This document shows positions 47,459 to 57,025 of a stretch of 64,000 nt of DNA, in pieces. Under the pieces are notes generated by a model. The model worked only from the letters and a program-made list of their open reading frames with translations, searched no databases and was not told the origin of the DNA. Made by a program: the position numbers and the translations under genes. The stretch is from Pedobacter sp. (GTDB lineage Bacteria > Bacteroidota > Bacteroidia > Sphingobacteriales > Sphingobacteriaceae). The number at the start of each line of letters is the position of its first letter. Positions within the stretch are counted from its first letter, which is position 1. The stretch is taken from NCBI GenBank assembly GCA_008015505.1, contig SSFR01000003.1, positions 111,295 through 175,294 on the forward strand, given 5' to 3'.

Positions 47459-47998
47459 CTATTTCACTTGTACTAGCTTATCTTCCTGCAGGCGAAACTG
47501 TGCCTTTATGAGCTCTTTCGATTTACTTGAAAGAGGTTGCTTATGTTCAGAGGTTACATAAATAACTTCAACCTCATCTTTGACTATTTTAATGGCTTCT
47601 ATTTTAATTCGATCACCTAAAGGAGTCGCATTTAACGAGCGAGCCCACCCCTGCTCATTGAGCACCGCTACCACATAATGAAAGGTGCCACTTCCACCAC
47701 CATCCCAAAGAAGCTCTACAACAGCATCCTTCACCTGATCGCCATTTAAGTCACCCAACACAATTTCACCCAAATAGGCCTTAGGACGTGATGCAGCTCC
47801 TGGTATATATGGTTTACCAATCCACTTGCCATTCTTCATTTGTATGGTATCCCCATCTTCAGTGGTATATTTTGCATTTTTCACAGCCCTGACAAACAAC
47901 GATTCTGTATTCGAAGGCTTCTGTGCCCAAAGTAAATTAGATGAAAATGTACCTAAAATGATCAAAAAAGAAAATGAGTAAATATATTTTGATATCAT
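47459..47998 (-). CDS. Secreted protein of unknown function
   Basis: 179 residues with a signal peptide (YIYSFSFLIILGTFSSNLLWA). The centre has GDLNGDQVKDAVVELLWDGGGSGTF, an FG-GAP/EF-like Asp-rich loop found in periplasmic proteins of the LppP/LprE type. No enzymatic motif was recognised. It is convergent with the transglycosylase gene (8 bp apart) and downstream of ribBA on the same strand. Confidence 0.7.
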   Translation of the reverse strand: MISKYIYSFSFLIILGTFSSNLLWAQKPSNTESLFVRAVKNAKYTTEDGDTIQMKNGKWIGKPYIPGAASRPKAYLGEIVLGDLNGDQVKDAVVELLWDGGGSGTFHYVVAVLNEQGWARSLNATPLGDRIKIEAIKIVKDEVEVIYVTSEHKQPLSSKSKELIKAQFRLQEDKLVQVK

Positions 47999-48037
47999 AA
48001 CCGATTATTTATAATAGTACAATGAATCTATTTTGAT

Positions 48038-49252
48038 TTACACACTTGGTGGAACCTTCATAATAGTATGCCCCAGTTTATCTCGTTTTGTTCTCAGATA
48101 TTTCTCATTGTGACAATTCGACTCAATCTCAATAGAAACATTTTCGGCAACTTCAAGACCATATCCCACTAATCCAGCTCGCTTGGTTGGATTATTCGAC
48201 ATCAAACGCATTTTTGTTACAGCCAAATCCCGTAAGATTTGAGCACCAATACCATAGTCTCGCTGATCAATCTGAAATCCTAGCTCAAGATTGGCTTCCA
48301 CGGTATCTCTTCCGTTTTCCTGAAGATTATACGCATGTAACTTATTAATTAAACCAATCCCTCTACCCTCTTGATTCATATAAATAATTACACCTTTTCC
48401 TGCCGCCTCAATCATTTCCATAGCTTTGTGTAATTGTGCCCCGCAATCGCAGCGACAAGAGCCAAAAATATCACCCGTCACACAAGAGCTATGAACGCGT
48501 ACCAATACGGCTTCTCCATCTTCCCACTGTCCTTTCATCAAAGCTAGATGCTGTTTTCCATTGTCTAATTGCGAATAAACAATCATTTTAAAATCACCCC
48601 ACTGAGTAGGTAATTTAACCGACACTTCTCGTTTAATGAGTGATTCCTTATTCAGTCGATAAGAAATAATATCTTGAATAGATATTAATTTGAGATCAAA
48701 TTTTTGGGCAATTTTCATCAGATCTGGTAAACGTGCCATCTGACCATCCTCATTCATGATCTCCACCAGAACACCTGCCGCATCAAATCCCGAAAGCCTT
48801 GCCAAATCAACAGCCGCCTCAGTATGACCTGCCCTACGTAATACTCCACCATCTTTAGCACGCAAGGGAAATATATGACCTGGTCTGCCCAAATCTTCCG
48901 GCTTGGTCTTGGGATCAATTAAGGCTAAAATAGTTTTAGATCGATCAAAAGCAGAAACACCCGTCGTACAACCATGCCCAATCAAATCAACTGAAACAGT
49001 AAAGTTGGTTTCATGCGTTGCTGTATTATGCCCAACCATCAGATCAAGCTGAAGCTCCTTACAACGCGCCTCCGTCAATGGAGCACAAATTAGTCCACGC
49101 CCATGCTTAGCCATAAAGTTGATCACATCTGGTGTTGCATTTTGCGCCACGGTCAGAAAATCACCTTCATTTTCTCTATCCTCATCATCCACAACAATAA
49201 TCACCTTGCCTGCTTGTAAATCGCCAATTGCCTCCTCTATCGTGTTAAACAT
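48038..49252 (-). CDS. ribBA: 3,4-dihydroxy-2-butanone 4-phosphate synthase / GTP cyclohydrolase II
   Basis: 404 residues from ATG 49252, which has GGGAGGA just upstream; a TTG five codons earlier contains this ribosome site and is rejected. The N-terminal DHBP synthase has [13 protein letters not shown] and [11 protein letters not shown]. The C-terminal GTP cyclohydrolase II has the zinc motif [10 protein letters not shown] and [13 protein letters not shown]. It makes both precursors of the riboflavin ring. No FMN riboswitch was recognised upstream. Confidence 0.97.
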   Translation of the reverse strand: MFNTIEEAIGDLQAGKVIIVVDDEDRENEGDFLTVAQNATPDVINFMAKHGRGLICAPLTEARCKELQLDLMVGHNTATHETNFTVSVDLIGHGCTTGVSAFDRSKTILALIDPKTKPEDLGRPGHIFPLRAKDGGVLRRAGHTEAAVDLARLSGFDAAGVLVEIMNEDGQMARLPDLMKIAQKFDLKLISIQDIISYRLNKESLIKREVSVKLPTQWGDFKMIVYSQLDNGKQHLALMKGQWEDGEAVLVRVHSSCVTGDIFGSCRCDCGAQLHKAMEMIEAAGKGVIIYMNQEGRGIGLINKLHAYNLQENGRDTVEANLELGFQIDQRDYGIGAQILRDLAVTKMRLMSNNPTKRAGLVGYGLEVAENVSIEIESNCHNEKYLRTKRDKLGHTIMKVPPSV

Positions 49253-49359
49253 TATATATCCTCCCAAAATCTAAGAAATACAAAATTAAATAATTTGTTC
49301 ATTGAGAGTTTATTTAAAGTTGACTCGCATTTGATCCAGATGAGCAATTAGTTAATCTA

Positions 49360-50787
49360 TTAATCCTGTCTTCTCAAAATAAATTTTTGAAACAAACGCT
49401 TATAAAAATCAATGTCAAATACAACTGAATCTGTAGCTGCCTTATACGTAAAAAACGCACCTATTGGGGCTAGTGTAATTAACGCGATCCACATCCCCAA
49501 TACTGGTGCAAGCGAACCATCTCTAACTGACTTTTCCCCAATGGTAGAAATGATATGATAAACCAAAAAACACATCACAGCAACCACAACTGGCAAGCCC
49601 AAGCCCCCTTTTCGAATGATAGCGCCCAAAGGTGCTCCAACAAAAAATAATACAATACAAGATAAAGAAAGCGTAAACTTTCTATGAAACTCCACAATAA
49701 AACCTTTTAATCGAGATACGTAATCTTTATCGAGATTTTTCTTGGTATTTAGCTCCATCCTAATCGAGTAAATTTGATCTTTAGCATATTGAATCGATTG
49801 AATACGATCTTTTTTAGGAAATGCTTCCAATACGTCTTTAACACGAGGAATAACCAACTGGGTGTTGTTTTTGGTTTTTTCCATACTTACTTTATAGTAT
49901 GGTTTCAGCTCGTTGTAAACAGACTTTAAATTATTATCTACCATCAGCTGTACCGAATCTCTATAATAGCGCAACTGCTTCAGATTTAACATAATATCAT
50001 TAGACTTAAACAAATTCTCATCCGTTCGCTGCAATTTGAACTCTGATAAATCAAATTTTTGCTCTGTTTCTTTAAATCTAAATCGGGTTAAACGCTGTCT
50101 TGGATTAAACATTCCATTGCTACCATTCCCCCCCGCCTCTTCATAACGGACTCCATCTTTTAATTTTAATACCAAATACTGCTTATTAGCCGATCTGAAC
50201 ATTTTCCCTTCTTTGGCTAAGAGTACGTTATCGTTGTCAGTTCTGGTATTATGCTCATAAATCATTACATCATATAAAGTTTGTCCATCTACATCTTTCT
50301 TTCTCGCTCGAATAGAATATCCCGATATACTGTTATTAAATATGCCCTCATCAATTAGAAATGCTGCTTTTTGATTACGAACATCATACAGCAAAGACCC
50401 CACCTTTAAATTCGCAACAGGTAATATATAGTCCGAAAACAAAAAAGCGCCCACACTAAGCATACTCACCACAATAACCAGAGGCATCATTGCACGCTGC
50501 AAAGAAATTCCTGCTGATTTTATAGCTACTAATTCATAATTCTCACTCAAACTACCAAAGGTCATAATCGACGAAAGAAGAATCGCCAATGGCAATGCCA
50601 TAGCTACATTCGCAGCAGAGGTATACCAAAGGAGTTTAAGAATAACTATAGCTTCAAAGCCCTTCCCAATCAAGTCATCAATATATACAAACAGGAAACG
50701 CATCAACAAGACAAACATGACAATGAAAAATGTCACAATAAAAGGCCGTACGAAAGCCTTTAGTACGAGTAGATATATCTTTTTCAC
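49360..50787 (-). CDS. LptF/LptG family lipopolysaccharide export permease
   Basis: 475 residues. Membrane segments occur at the N terminus (about 12-125, FLLMRFLFVYIDDLIGKG-type YjgP start, IMTFGSLSENYELVAIKSAGIS) and C terminus (about 375-450), flanking a large periplasmic beta-jelly-roll domain. This layout is specific to LptF/LptG. It extracts LPS from the inner membrane with LptB. Whether it is LptF or LptG cannot be decided here. Confidence 0.92.
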   Translation of the reverse strand: MKKIYLLVLKAFVRPFIVTFFIVMFVLLMRFLFVYIDDLIGKGFEAIVILKLLWYTSAANVAMALPLAILLSSIMTFGSLSENYELVAIKSAGISLQRAMMPLVIVVSMLSVGAFLFSDYILPVANLKVGSLLYDVRNQKAAFLIDEGIFNNSISGYSIRARKKDVDGQTLYDVMIYEHNTRTDNDNVLLAKEGKMFRSANKQYLVLKLKDGVRYEEAGGNGSNGMFNPRQRLTRFRFKETEQKFDLSEFKLQRTDENLFKSNDIMLNLKQLRYYRDSVQLMVDNNLKSVYNELKPYYKVSMEKTKNNTQLVIPRVKDVLEAFPKKDRIQSIQYAKDQIYSIRMELNTKKNLDKDYVSRLKGFIVEFHRKFTLSLSCIVLFFVGAPLGAIIRKGGLGLPVVVAVMCFLVYHIISTIGEKSVRDGSLAPVLGMWIALITLAPIGAFFTYKAATDSVVFDIDFYKRLFQKFILRRQD

Positions 50788-50896
50788 GCTGCAAAAATAA
50801 GGGAAAAATAAACAGGCGCATGAAGGTAACTACGCCCACATAAAAGCGGTAGCCTTATCTTGATGCATAATCAAATGATCATACTCAGATTAATTT

Positions 50897-51277
50897 TTAG
50901 GCACCTACGGCACTAATCAAGCATTCAATTTGGTTATCCCAAATTAGTTTACGCTCTTGAAGTGTCTCATCCGTTGCAAAATCCGTAATAGCTAGTGCAA
51001 CATCATTGGTAAGCTCATCCTGTAAAACTTCCATTTCAAAATAACAATGAGGTTCATCATCTATCCATCTAAATTTGACAAGCTTATTGTCTTTAATCGA
51101 TAGCAACTTAGCTTTTTGCTGCTCCCCATCCCATGTAAACGTATAGGTCTGATCACGGTAAATTACATCATCAGCAAACCACTGCGATAAGCCATTAGGC
51201 TCACTCAAAAAACCAAATAATATTTTGGGCGATGATTTTATTTCATACTCGAGGGTAAATTTTTTTTTCTCTGACAT
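50897..51277 (-). CDS. START-like (SRPBCC fold) domain protein
   Basis: 126 residues. KFTLEYEIKSSPKILFGFLSEPNGLSQWFADDV is the opening of the AHSA1/START-like fold, and TFTWDGEQQKAKLLSIKDNKLVKFRW continues it. It is a conserved small Bacteroidota protein; the ligand is unknown. It is followed, on the other strand, by tRNA-Met. Confidence 0.88.
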   Translation of the reverse strand: MSEKKKFTLEYEIKSSPKILFGFLSEPNGLSQWFADDVIYRDQTYTFTWDGEQQKAKLLSIKDNKLVKFRWIDDEPHCYFEMEVLQDELTNDVALAITDFATDETLQERKLIWDNQIECLISAVGA

Positions 51278-51343
51278 CCTAATTTAGTCTTTCATTTATG
51301 GGCATTTTTTTCACATTGCTTTCTAAAGAAAGGTAATTTACAC

Positions 51344-51351
51344 TATATTTG
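51344..51351 (+). promoter_or_regulatory. Bacteroidota -7 box upstream of tRNA-Met
   Basis: TATATTTG matches TAnnTTTG, 25 bp before the mature tRNA 5' end. Confidence 0.65.
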
Positions 51352-51376
51352 CAAGCGTTCGGACACGATATAATTT

Positions 51377-51450
51377 GGCGGGGTAGCTCAGATGGTTAGA
51401 GCGTAGGATTCATAACCCTAAGGTCGGCAGTTCGATCCTGCTCCCCGCTA
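51377..51450 (+). tRNA. tRNA-Met (CAU)
   Basis: A 74-nt cloverleaf. The acceptor 5' GGCGGGG pairs with CCCCGCT, with a G-U at position 1-72. The D-arm is GCTC...GAGC, the anticodon loop TTCATAA carries CAT, and the T-arm GGCAG-TTCGATC-CTGCT is complete. CCA is not encoded. The acceptor pairing fits elongator tRNA-Met, although a tRNA-Ile2 read through lysidine cannot be fully excluded from the CAU anticodon alone. The anticodon stem has one mismatched pair next to the loop (A31/C39). Confidence 0.93.
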
Positions 51451-51488
51451 CTTTTTCGCTTCCGCCCCTCTTTCATTTACATAAATAA

Positions 51489-52712
51489 ATGTCTCTTTTA
51501 GGTAAAAAAAACTTTTCTTTAGGATTCCTGCGTAATCCTAATTTTTTACTCATTTTGTGGACACTTATTTGTGCAATCGCCAGCTTTAAACAATATGCCA
51601 TATCAGATGCCCTAAGTGGGAAATGTGCTTATAATAATTTTAGGGTATTTATTTATAGTTTTAAACATTTATTAGCCCACCAAAACCTGTATGGTGCATA
51701 TCCCGCTGAATACTTTGATTTATACCATTATGGTCCCATATTTGCACTTCTGATTGCACCCTTCTATTACCTTCCTATCGAAATCAGCTTGATACTTTGG
51801 GGTGCTTTAAATGCCTGGTGTTTGTTTAAAGCAATCTGGTCGCTTCCTTTAGATTCCCATGCCAAAGCTGCTATTATCTGGATATCGACCAATACATTGA
51901 TCACAAGTACATTAAACAGCCAATTTCATGCCATCTGCGTGGCTATGATCATCTTGTCCTATACCTATATAGTCAAAAAAAAGGATATTTTGGGAACCCT
52001 ATTTATTGTCCTTGGTGCCTTTATTAAGCTTTATGGTATCGTTGGATTAGCTTTCTTCTTTTTTAGTAAAAGCAAAAAGCACTTTATCCTGTGGTCACTC
52101 ATCTGGACTATTGCTATTTTTATTTTACCTATGTTATTTTGTAAACTAGGCTATATCATTCAAACCTATATCGACTGGTACACTGACCTCATTCATAAAA
52201 ATGGATCCAATAGCGACATTACCCAAACACGCTTGGATGTTTGTGTTATGGGAATGGTCAGAAGAATTACACACAATGGAACCTTATCAAACTTATATTA
52301 TATCCTACCTGCACTGTTTGTTATGGCTATATCTTATTTCCGATTTAAGCTTCACAGACAAGTTAGTTTTCAACTAGCTGTACTAGCCTCGTTGTTATTA
52401 TTTATCATTTTGGCAAGTACAGGCTCTGAGTCGCCAACCTATATTATTGCATTCCCGGGGGTAGGCATTTGGTATATTTTAGAGAAAAAGAAAAATATCC
52501 TAGTCATTTCCTTATTAATTATAACACTACTTATATCCAGCTTTTCACCAACTGATTTATTCCCAAGAAGCATCCGAATAAACTATCTGGAACCCTATGC
52601 ACTGATGGCTCTTCCTGTATTTTTGGTTTGGCTGAGACTCAATTATTTGATGCTGACCAATCAGTTAAATCAGGTAAATCCCATAGTCCCAACACAAGCT
52701 CCAAATTCATGA
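51489..52712 (+). CDS. GT87-family polyprenol-dependent mannosyl/glycosyltransferase
   Basis: 407 residues, an integral membrane protein with about 10 helices. YHYGPIFALLIAPFYYLPIEIS and the IWISTNTLITSTLNSQFHAICVAMIIL region match the GT87 (DUF2029) family, which uses polyprenyl-phosphate sugars. It is the first of three overlapping genes (stop overlaps the next start as ATGA), with a GT2 synthase that probably supplies its lipid-linked donor. Confidence 0.82.
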   Translation: MSLLGKKNFSLGFLRNPNFLLILWTLICAIASFKQYAISDALSGKCAYNNFRVFIYSFKHLLAHQNLYGAYPAEYFDLYHYGPIFALLIAPFYYLPIEISLILWGALNAWCLFKAIWSLPLDSHAKAAIIWISTNTLITSTLNSQFHAICVAMIILSYTYIVKKKDILGTLFIVLGAFIKLYGIVGLAFFFFSKSKKHFILWSLIWTIAIFILPMLFCKLGYIIQTYIDWYTDLIHKNGSNSDITQTRLDVCVMGMVRRITHNGTLSNLYYILPALFVMAISYFRFKLHRQVSFQLAVLASLLLFIILASTGSESPTYIIAFPGVGIWYILEKKKNILVISLLIITLLISSFSPTDLFPRSIRINYLEPYALMALPVFLVWLRLNYLMLTNQLNQVNPIVPTQAPNS

Positions 52713-53656
52713 GCCACTCATCAAAACAGATATCAATCGTCATTCCTGCATTCAATGAAAGTAAAAATATCAAACTCCTTGTTGATCGAATAGACGATGT
52801 GTTTGAGCATTTATCTTACCAATACGAAATTTTACTTGTAAACGATGGTAGTTCAGATACTACACAAAAGGTACTAGTTGAACTTAGTCAGATCAATCCA
52901 AAAGTTCACTATGTAGAGTTCTCCCGAAATTTTGGGAAGGATGCAGCACTAAAAGCGGGTATTGATCTGAGTCAGTCAAACGCCGTAATTACAATAGATG
53001 CTGACCTGCAACACCCACCCGAACTAATCCCTCAAATGATTAATCGGTGGGAAGCCGGTTATGAAGTCGTCTATGCTTATCGAAAAGAAGCCAATCCACA
53101 TTATTCATGGTTTAATAAAATGGCCTCACGCTCTTTTTATCACTTAATCAATCAATTGTCTGATATTGATATAGAAAATGGAATTTCTGATTTCCGCATG
53201 ATGGATCAAAAAGTGATTACCGTCCTAAAATCGATTAACGAGTTTGAGATTTTTTTACGTGGCATGGTCAAATGGGTTGGCTTTAAGCAAATCGGCATTG
53301 AATATACCCCAGCTGAACGCCTCTATGGGAATTCGACCTATTCTACCAAGGCACTTATTAAACTTGCTTTACAAGGAATAACTTCCTTTAGTATCAAGCC
53401 ACTGTATACGGCCGTTTATTTGGGATTTTTATTCTCGGTACTCTCTCTGTTATATATCCCTTATGTAATTTATTCCTTTTACATCGGCGCTGAAGTTCAT
53501 GGTTGGGCTTCAGTAATCATGACTATTGTCTTCTTTGGAGGACTACAGCTTGTCATTCTTGGGATTATTGGAATTTACATTGGCAAACTATTCCTACAGT
53601 CTAAACAAAGACCTAATTACATTATCCGAAATACAAGCCTTAAGGGAAGCCAATGA
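52709..53656 (+). CDS. GT2 family polyprenyl-phosphate glycosyltransferase (GtrB/DPM1-like)
   Basis: 315 residues from the ATG at 52709, which overlaps the previous stop. An in-frame TTG 27 codons upstream lies inside the previous gene. SIVIPAFNESKNIKLLVDRI, LLVNDGSSDTTQ, FSRNFGKDAALKAG, and the catalytic TIDADLQHPPELIPQM match DPM1/GtrB synthases. Two C-terminal membrane helices (about 230-300) anchor it. It transfers a sugar from a nucleotide donor to polyprenyl phosphate. It is translationally coupled on both sides. Confidence 0.93.
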   Translation: MSHSSKQISIVIPAFNESKNIKLLVDRIDDVFEHLSYQYEILLVNDGSSDTTQKVLVELSQINPKVHYVEFSRNFGKDAALKAGIDLSQSNAVITIDADLQHPPELIPQMINRWEAGYEVVYAYRKEANPHYSWFNKMASRSFYHLINQLSDIDIENGISDFRMMDQKVITVLKSINEFEIFLRGMVKWVGFKQIGIEYTPAERLYGNSTYSTKALIKLALQGITSFSIKPLYTAVYLGFLFSVLSLLYIPYVIYSFYIGAEVHGWASVIMTIVFFGGLQLVILGIIGIYIGKLFLQSKQRPNYIIRNTSLKGSQ

Positions 53657-54432
53657 TTTTACTGAGCTTTGATGTCGAAGAATTTGACATGCCTTTTGAA
53701 TATGGAAAATCTATTGCTTTTGAAGAGCAAATCGCTATTTCCAAACAAGGAACAGTAACCATACTTCAGCTATTAAAAACCCACCAGATCAAGGCTACTT
53801 TCTTTTGTACTGCCAATTTTGCTGAACATGCTCCAGAATTAATTAAACAAATGATTCATTCAGGTCATGAAGTAGCTTCTCACGGTTACTATCACTCCAA
53901 CTTTAAGACTGAACATCTATTACAGTCACGGAAGGCTCTAGAAAAAATAACTCAAACACCCGTTATTGGTTTTCGAATGGCCCGCATGATGCCGGTAGAC
54001 GAACAAGAAATTGCAAAGGGTGGTTACATGTATAATACCTCTTTAAATCCTACCTATTTACCTGGTCGCTATAATCATTTTACTAAACCGCGTACCTATT
54101 TTATGAAACGTGGGGTGTTACAGATTCCTGCTTCCGTTAGCCCAATCCTGCGTATTCCGCTATTCTGGTTATCATTTCACAACTTTCCTTTAAGTATCTA
54201 TAAAATGCTCTGCCGCTGGACCTATGCTACTGATCATTATTTGAATCTTTATTTCCATCCATGGGAGTTCACAGATTTAAACCAGTCGGATCGTTTTGGC
54301 TTTCCATCTTACGTCAGTAAAAACTCGGGAATAAAAATGACAGATCGGCTGGATAGTCTCATCCAATGGATGCTTAAACAGAACTATTCTTTTGGAACAT
54401 TCAAGGAATTTATTCAGACCATCAAACCATGA
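53653..54432 (+). CDS. Polysaccharide deacetylase (NodB-like)
   Basis: 259 residues. The NodB-homology motifs are present: LSFDVEEFDMP at the start (catalytic Asp), HEVASHGYYHSNF with the HxxxH metal pair, and the C-terminal LYFHPWEF containing the catalytic His. It resembles the deacetylases of the polysaccharide/exosortase type. The start overlaps the GT2 stop (ATGA). The three genes together suggest modification of a surface glycan. Confidence 0.9.
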   Translation: MILLSFDVEEFDMPFEYGKSIAFEEQIAISKQGTVTILQLLKTHQIKATFFCTANFAEHAPELIKQMIHSGHEVASHGYYHSNFKTEHLLQSRKALEKITQTPVIGFRMARMMPVDEQEIAKGGYMYNTSLNPTYLPGRYNHFTKPRTYFMKRGVLQIPASVSPILRIPLFWLSFHNFPLSIYKMLCRWTYATDHYLNLYFHPWEFTDLNQSDRFGFPSYVSKNSGIKMTDRLDSLIQWMLKQNYSFGTFKEFIQTIKP

Positions 54433-54474
54433 GCTTTAGACAAAACTCCATAATATGGAAAGAAAGCATTCCGC

Positions 54475-56070
54475 TCACATTTTCTCAGCCAGCTGCAACG
54501 CTTTATAGGCATTTATGATTCCACCTGTTACACAGATATCTTTCAGCAATACTTTTTGCGTATCCCCATTTACCTTGATTTTCACCTTGTGTCCTACTTC
54601 AGTGACTGAATTCATAATGGCATTTTTGACCTGCAAAGCAGTCAATTTTGGATAATATGAACGAATCAAAGCTGCTAGCCCTGACACCATTGGTGCTGCC
54701 ATACTTGTCCCATCAGCCTCTTTATATAAAGAATTAGGTATAGTCGATCTTATTTTAACTCCAGGAGCAAATACATCCACTGCTTTTTTTCCATAATTAG
54801 AAAAACTAGCTATTAAATCCTCATCATCCTTCCAGCTCGAAGCACCCACTTCTATCCATGCATCTGCTTGCCCTTTGTTGACACTGGTACTATCACCAAA
54901 ATACTTATTCGGAAAATTATCTTGTTTCTCTATATTCTTGGTTTCGTTACCTGCTGCATGAACTAACAAAACATCCTTTGACAAAGCATACTTCACAGCC
55001 TCATCAACTACTTTTTTATCCCAAGCATAAGCTTTGCCAAAACTCATATTAATCACCTTGGCGCCATTATCAGCAGCATACCGTATCCCATTGGCTACAT
55101 CCTTATCACGCTCATCCCCGTCTGGGACTACGCGGATAGCCATAATATGCGCCTGATCAGCCACCCCCAGTATCCCGATCGTATTTGCTCGAGACGCAGC
55201 GATAATACCACTTACATGAGTCCCGTGTTCGGCATCTGGCCCCGTTACATCATTATTACCATAAAAGTGTTCATTGCTATTGAGATAATTATCTCCAACT
55301 AGTTCTCTGGGATCGAAGTCGATATTGAGATGATAGTTTACTTTGGAGGTATAATACTTTAGTCCATCATTGATTTCCTCATTGACTTGTTTGAAATCCT
55401 TGCGTTGATCAAACAATGACTTAATCACCTTCAAAACTTTCTTCTCTGTATCATTTGTCAGATTGACATGATTAAAATCCTGCAAAGCAGGGTCTGACTT
55501 CCCCATCTTGACAACAAGACTATCCATCGTTTTTTTAATTATAGTTACTTGAGCAAGCCCCATCTGTGCATTTTCTAACTCATCCATATAATTGGTCACT
55601 AGCTTACGATACAGATTGAGTTCTACTTGTTCAGCATCAGTAAATTTAGTGGAATTTAAAGCCGAGGCATATTTGGGCTGCATCTTGCGAATTAGGCGGA
55701 CTAGCTCTAGGTTATCATACTGCACATCCCCCCTGGAAGAACCAATAAAATCCCAGCCATTCACATCGTCCACATAGCCATTATGATCGTCATCTATGCC
55801 ATTTCCAGCAATTTCTTTTGTGTTAACCCATATAGCTTGCTTCAAATCTTCATGACCAATATCCACACCACCATCAATAACAGCCACAACTACAGGTGTT
55901 GCCACTTTTCCTTTGAGCAACTCTAAATAGGCTCGCTCTGTGCTAATTCCAAACACACCGTCTTGTTGTAAATCTAAATTTTGCCAATTGGGTTTAGGGG
56001 TATTCTTTGTTTGGGCAAAACCATAAAAAGAAATAACAGTTAGTAAAAAAATGGTGAAGCTTCTCATCAT
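54475..56070 (-). CDS. S8 family subtilisin-like serine peptidase
   Basis: 531 residues with a signal peptide (MMRSFTIFLLTVISFYGFAQ). The triad is intact: Asp66 in VAVIDGGVDIGHED, His in EHGTHVSGIIAASR, and Ser in DGTSMAAPMVSGLAAL. A long insertion between the Asp and His motifs (about 75-260) is typical of Bacteroidota S8 peptidases. Secreted. Its 5' end and upstream region belong to a 473-bp block found again in inverted form at 60105-60577, where the coding part is a truncated duplicate. Confidence 0.95.
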   Translation of the reverse strand: MMRSFTIFLLTVISFYGFAQTKNTPKPNWQNLDLQQDGVFGISTERAYLELLKGKVATPVVVAVIDGGVDIGHEDLKQAIWVNTKEIAGNGIDDDHNGYVDDVNGWDFIGSSRGDVQYDNLELVRLIRKMQPKYASALNSTKFTDAEQVELNLYRKLVTNYMDELENAQMGLAQVTIIKKTMDSLVVKMGKSDPALQDFNHVNLTNDTEKKVLKVIKSLFDQRKDFKQVNEEINDGLKYYTSKVNYHLNIDFDPRELVGDNYLNSNEHFYGNNDVTGPDAEHGTHVSGIIAASRANTIGILGVADQAHIMAIRVVPDGDERDKDVANGIRYAADNGAKVINMSFGKAYAWDKKVVDEAVKYALSKDVLLVHAAGNETKNIEKQDNFPNKYFGDSTSVNKGQADAWIEVGASSWKDDEDLIASFSNYGKKAVDVFAPGVKIRSTIPNSLYKEADGTSMAAPMVSGLAALIRSYYPKLTALQVKNAIMNSVTEVGHKVKIKVNGDTQKVLLKDICVTGGIINAYKALQLAEKM

Positions 56071-56419
56071 CTAATAAAGTTTAAACTATTGGAAGATATG
56101 AAATCTTAAATTCAGATTGAAAACTCTCCCAAACTTAACTATAGTTTAGAAGTAGATAACTTTGAGAGAGTCTTCAAACCTATACCTTACCTTGGAATGC
56201 TTTGCACCAATTCTTTATGCACATGAGGTGCACCACAGGACAAAAGATTTTTGTAGTCAATACCTAAAATTTAAACAGGCTCCAAGATATTTTTCACACT
56301 CGCTCCTGCACAAACCACGAAGCTACCAAACCACTTAAAGTTCCAAACAGACCCACACCAGCGGTCATGAGTAATACTGCAATGAAGCGACCTTCGGTTG
56401 TAACTGGATATTTGTCGCC
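55947..56419 (-). repeat. Inverted duplication, left copy (473 bp)
   Basis: This block corresponds, as reverse complement, to 60105-60577 with the same length and a small number of substitutions. It contains the first 42 codons of the S8 peptidase, the spacer with a hairpin (AACTCTCCCAAA...TTTGAGAGAGTC near 56122-56172), and the last 42 codons of the ion channel. It ends exactly where the truncated IS1-like sequence starts at 56420. Confidence 0.93.
56294..56419 (-). pseudogene. 3' fragment of the voltage-gated ion channel gene
   Basis: Reads GDKYPVTTEGRFIAVLLMTA onwards to the stop, the last 42 codons of the channel gene at 59562-60230, interrupted at 56419 by the IS1-like sequence. There is no start and no selectivity-filter half. 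It is a remnant showing that the channel once preceded the S8 gene on this strand. Confidence 0.93.
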
Positions 56420-56905
56420 TTAGCACGGGCTGTGTTATACGAGTTTTGCTATCCTATGCTGATGTGGAACTAAAAGCTAGGCACTCTTCTTACCATCAGG
56501 TACAAGTGGATGAGCTCTATAGTTTTGTTGGAAGCAAGAAGAAGAAAGTATGGATTTTATATGCCTATTGTGGTCAAACCAAAGAAATATTAGCACTAGC
56601 CATGGAGAAAAGGATTAAAAAAATAGTAAAAGATCTTTTCGAACGATTGAAAGGCATTCAAGTAAACTTCTGGTTTACTGACGCGTGGAAAGCTTTTAAA
56701 GAAGTATTTCCAGTAGAAAATCACCTTATTGGAAAGCGTTTTACTAAAGCTATTGAAGGCGTAAATACCTCTTTAAGAAATGCTTGCAAAAGATTAATAC
56801 GAAGAACTACTGCTTTTTCTAAGAAAATGACCATTCACTGGTGTGCTGTTAAGTCGGTTATGGTATCCAGAAATTTAAAGGCATCATACATTTAAAAACA
56901 CAACC
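56420..56905 (+). mobile_element. IS1-family element, 5'-truncated, with InsB-like transposase
   Basis: The frame from 56420 encodes VQVDELYSFVGSKKKKVWILYAYC, then WFTDAWKAFKEVFPVENHLIGK and LRNACKRLIRRTTAFSKKM, the InsB half of IS1 transposases. The DDE residues are in VDELYSF and FTDAW. The zinc-finger InsA-like half is missing. The 3' end ATTTAAAAACACAACC (56890-56905) resembles the terminal inverted repeat of the two sister copies. Coding continues to a TAA at 56893. It is almost certainly inactive. Confidence 0.85.
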
Positions 56906-57025
56906 AAAGTTTTAATGTTGATTAAAAGAAAACCTAGTTAATAATTTTGTGTTGTGAACCAAAAATAACTATGGCCGCTTAAAACTTAACGAACTATTGT
57001 TTTCTTTTTAACATCATATCGGGCT

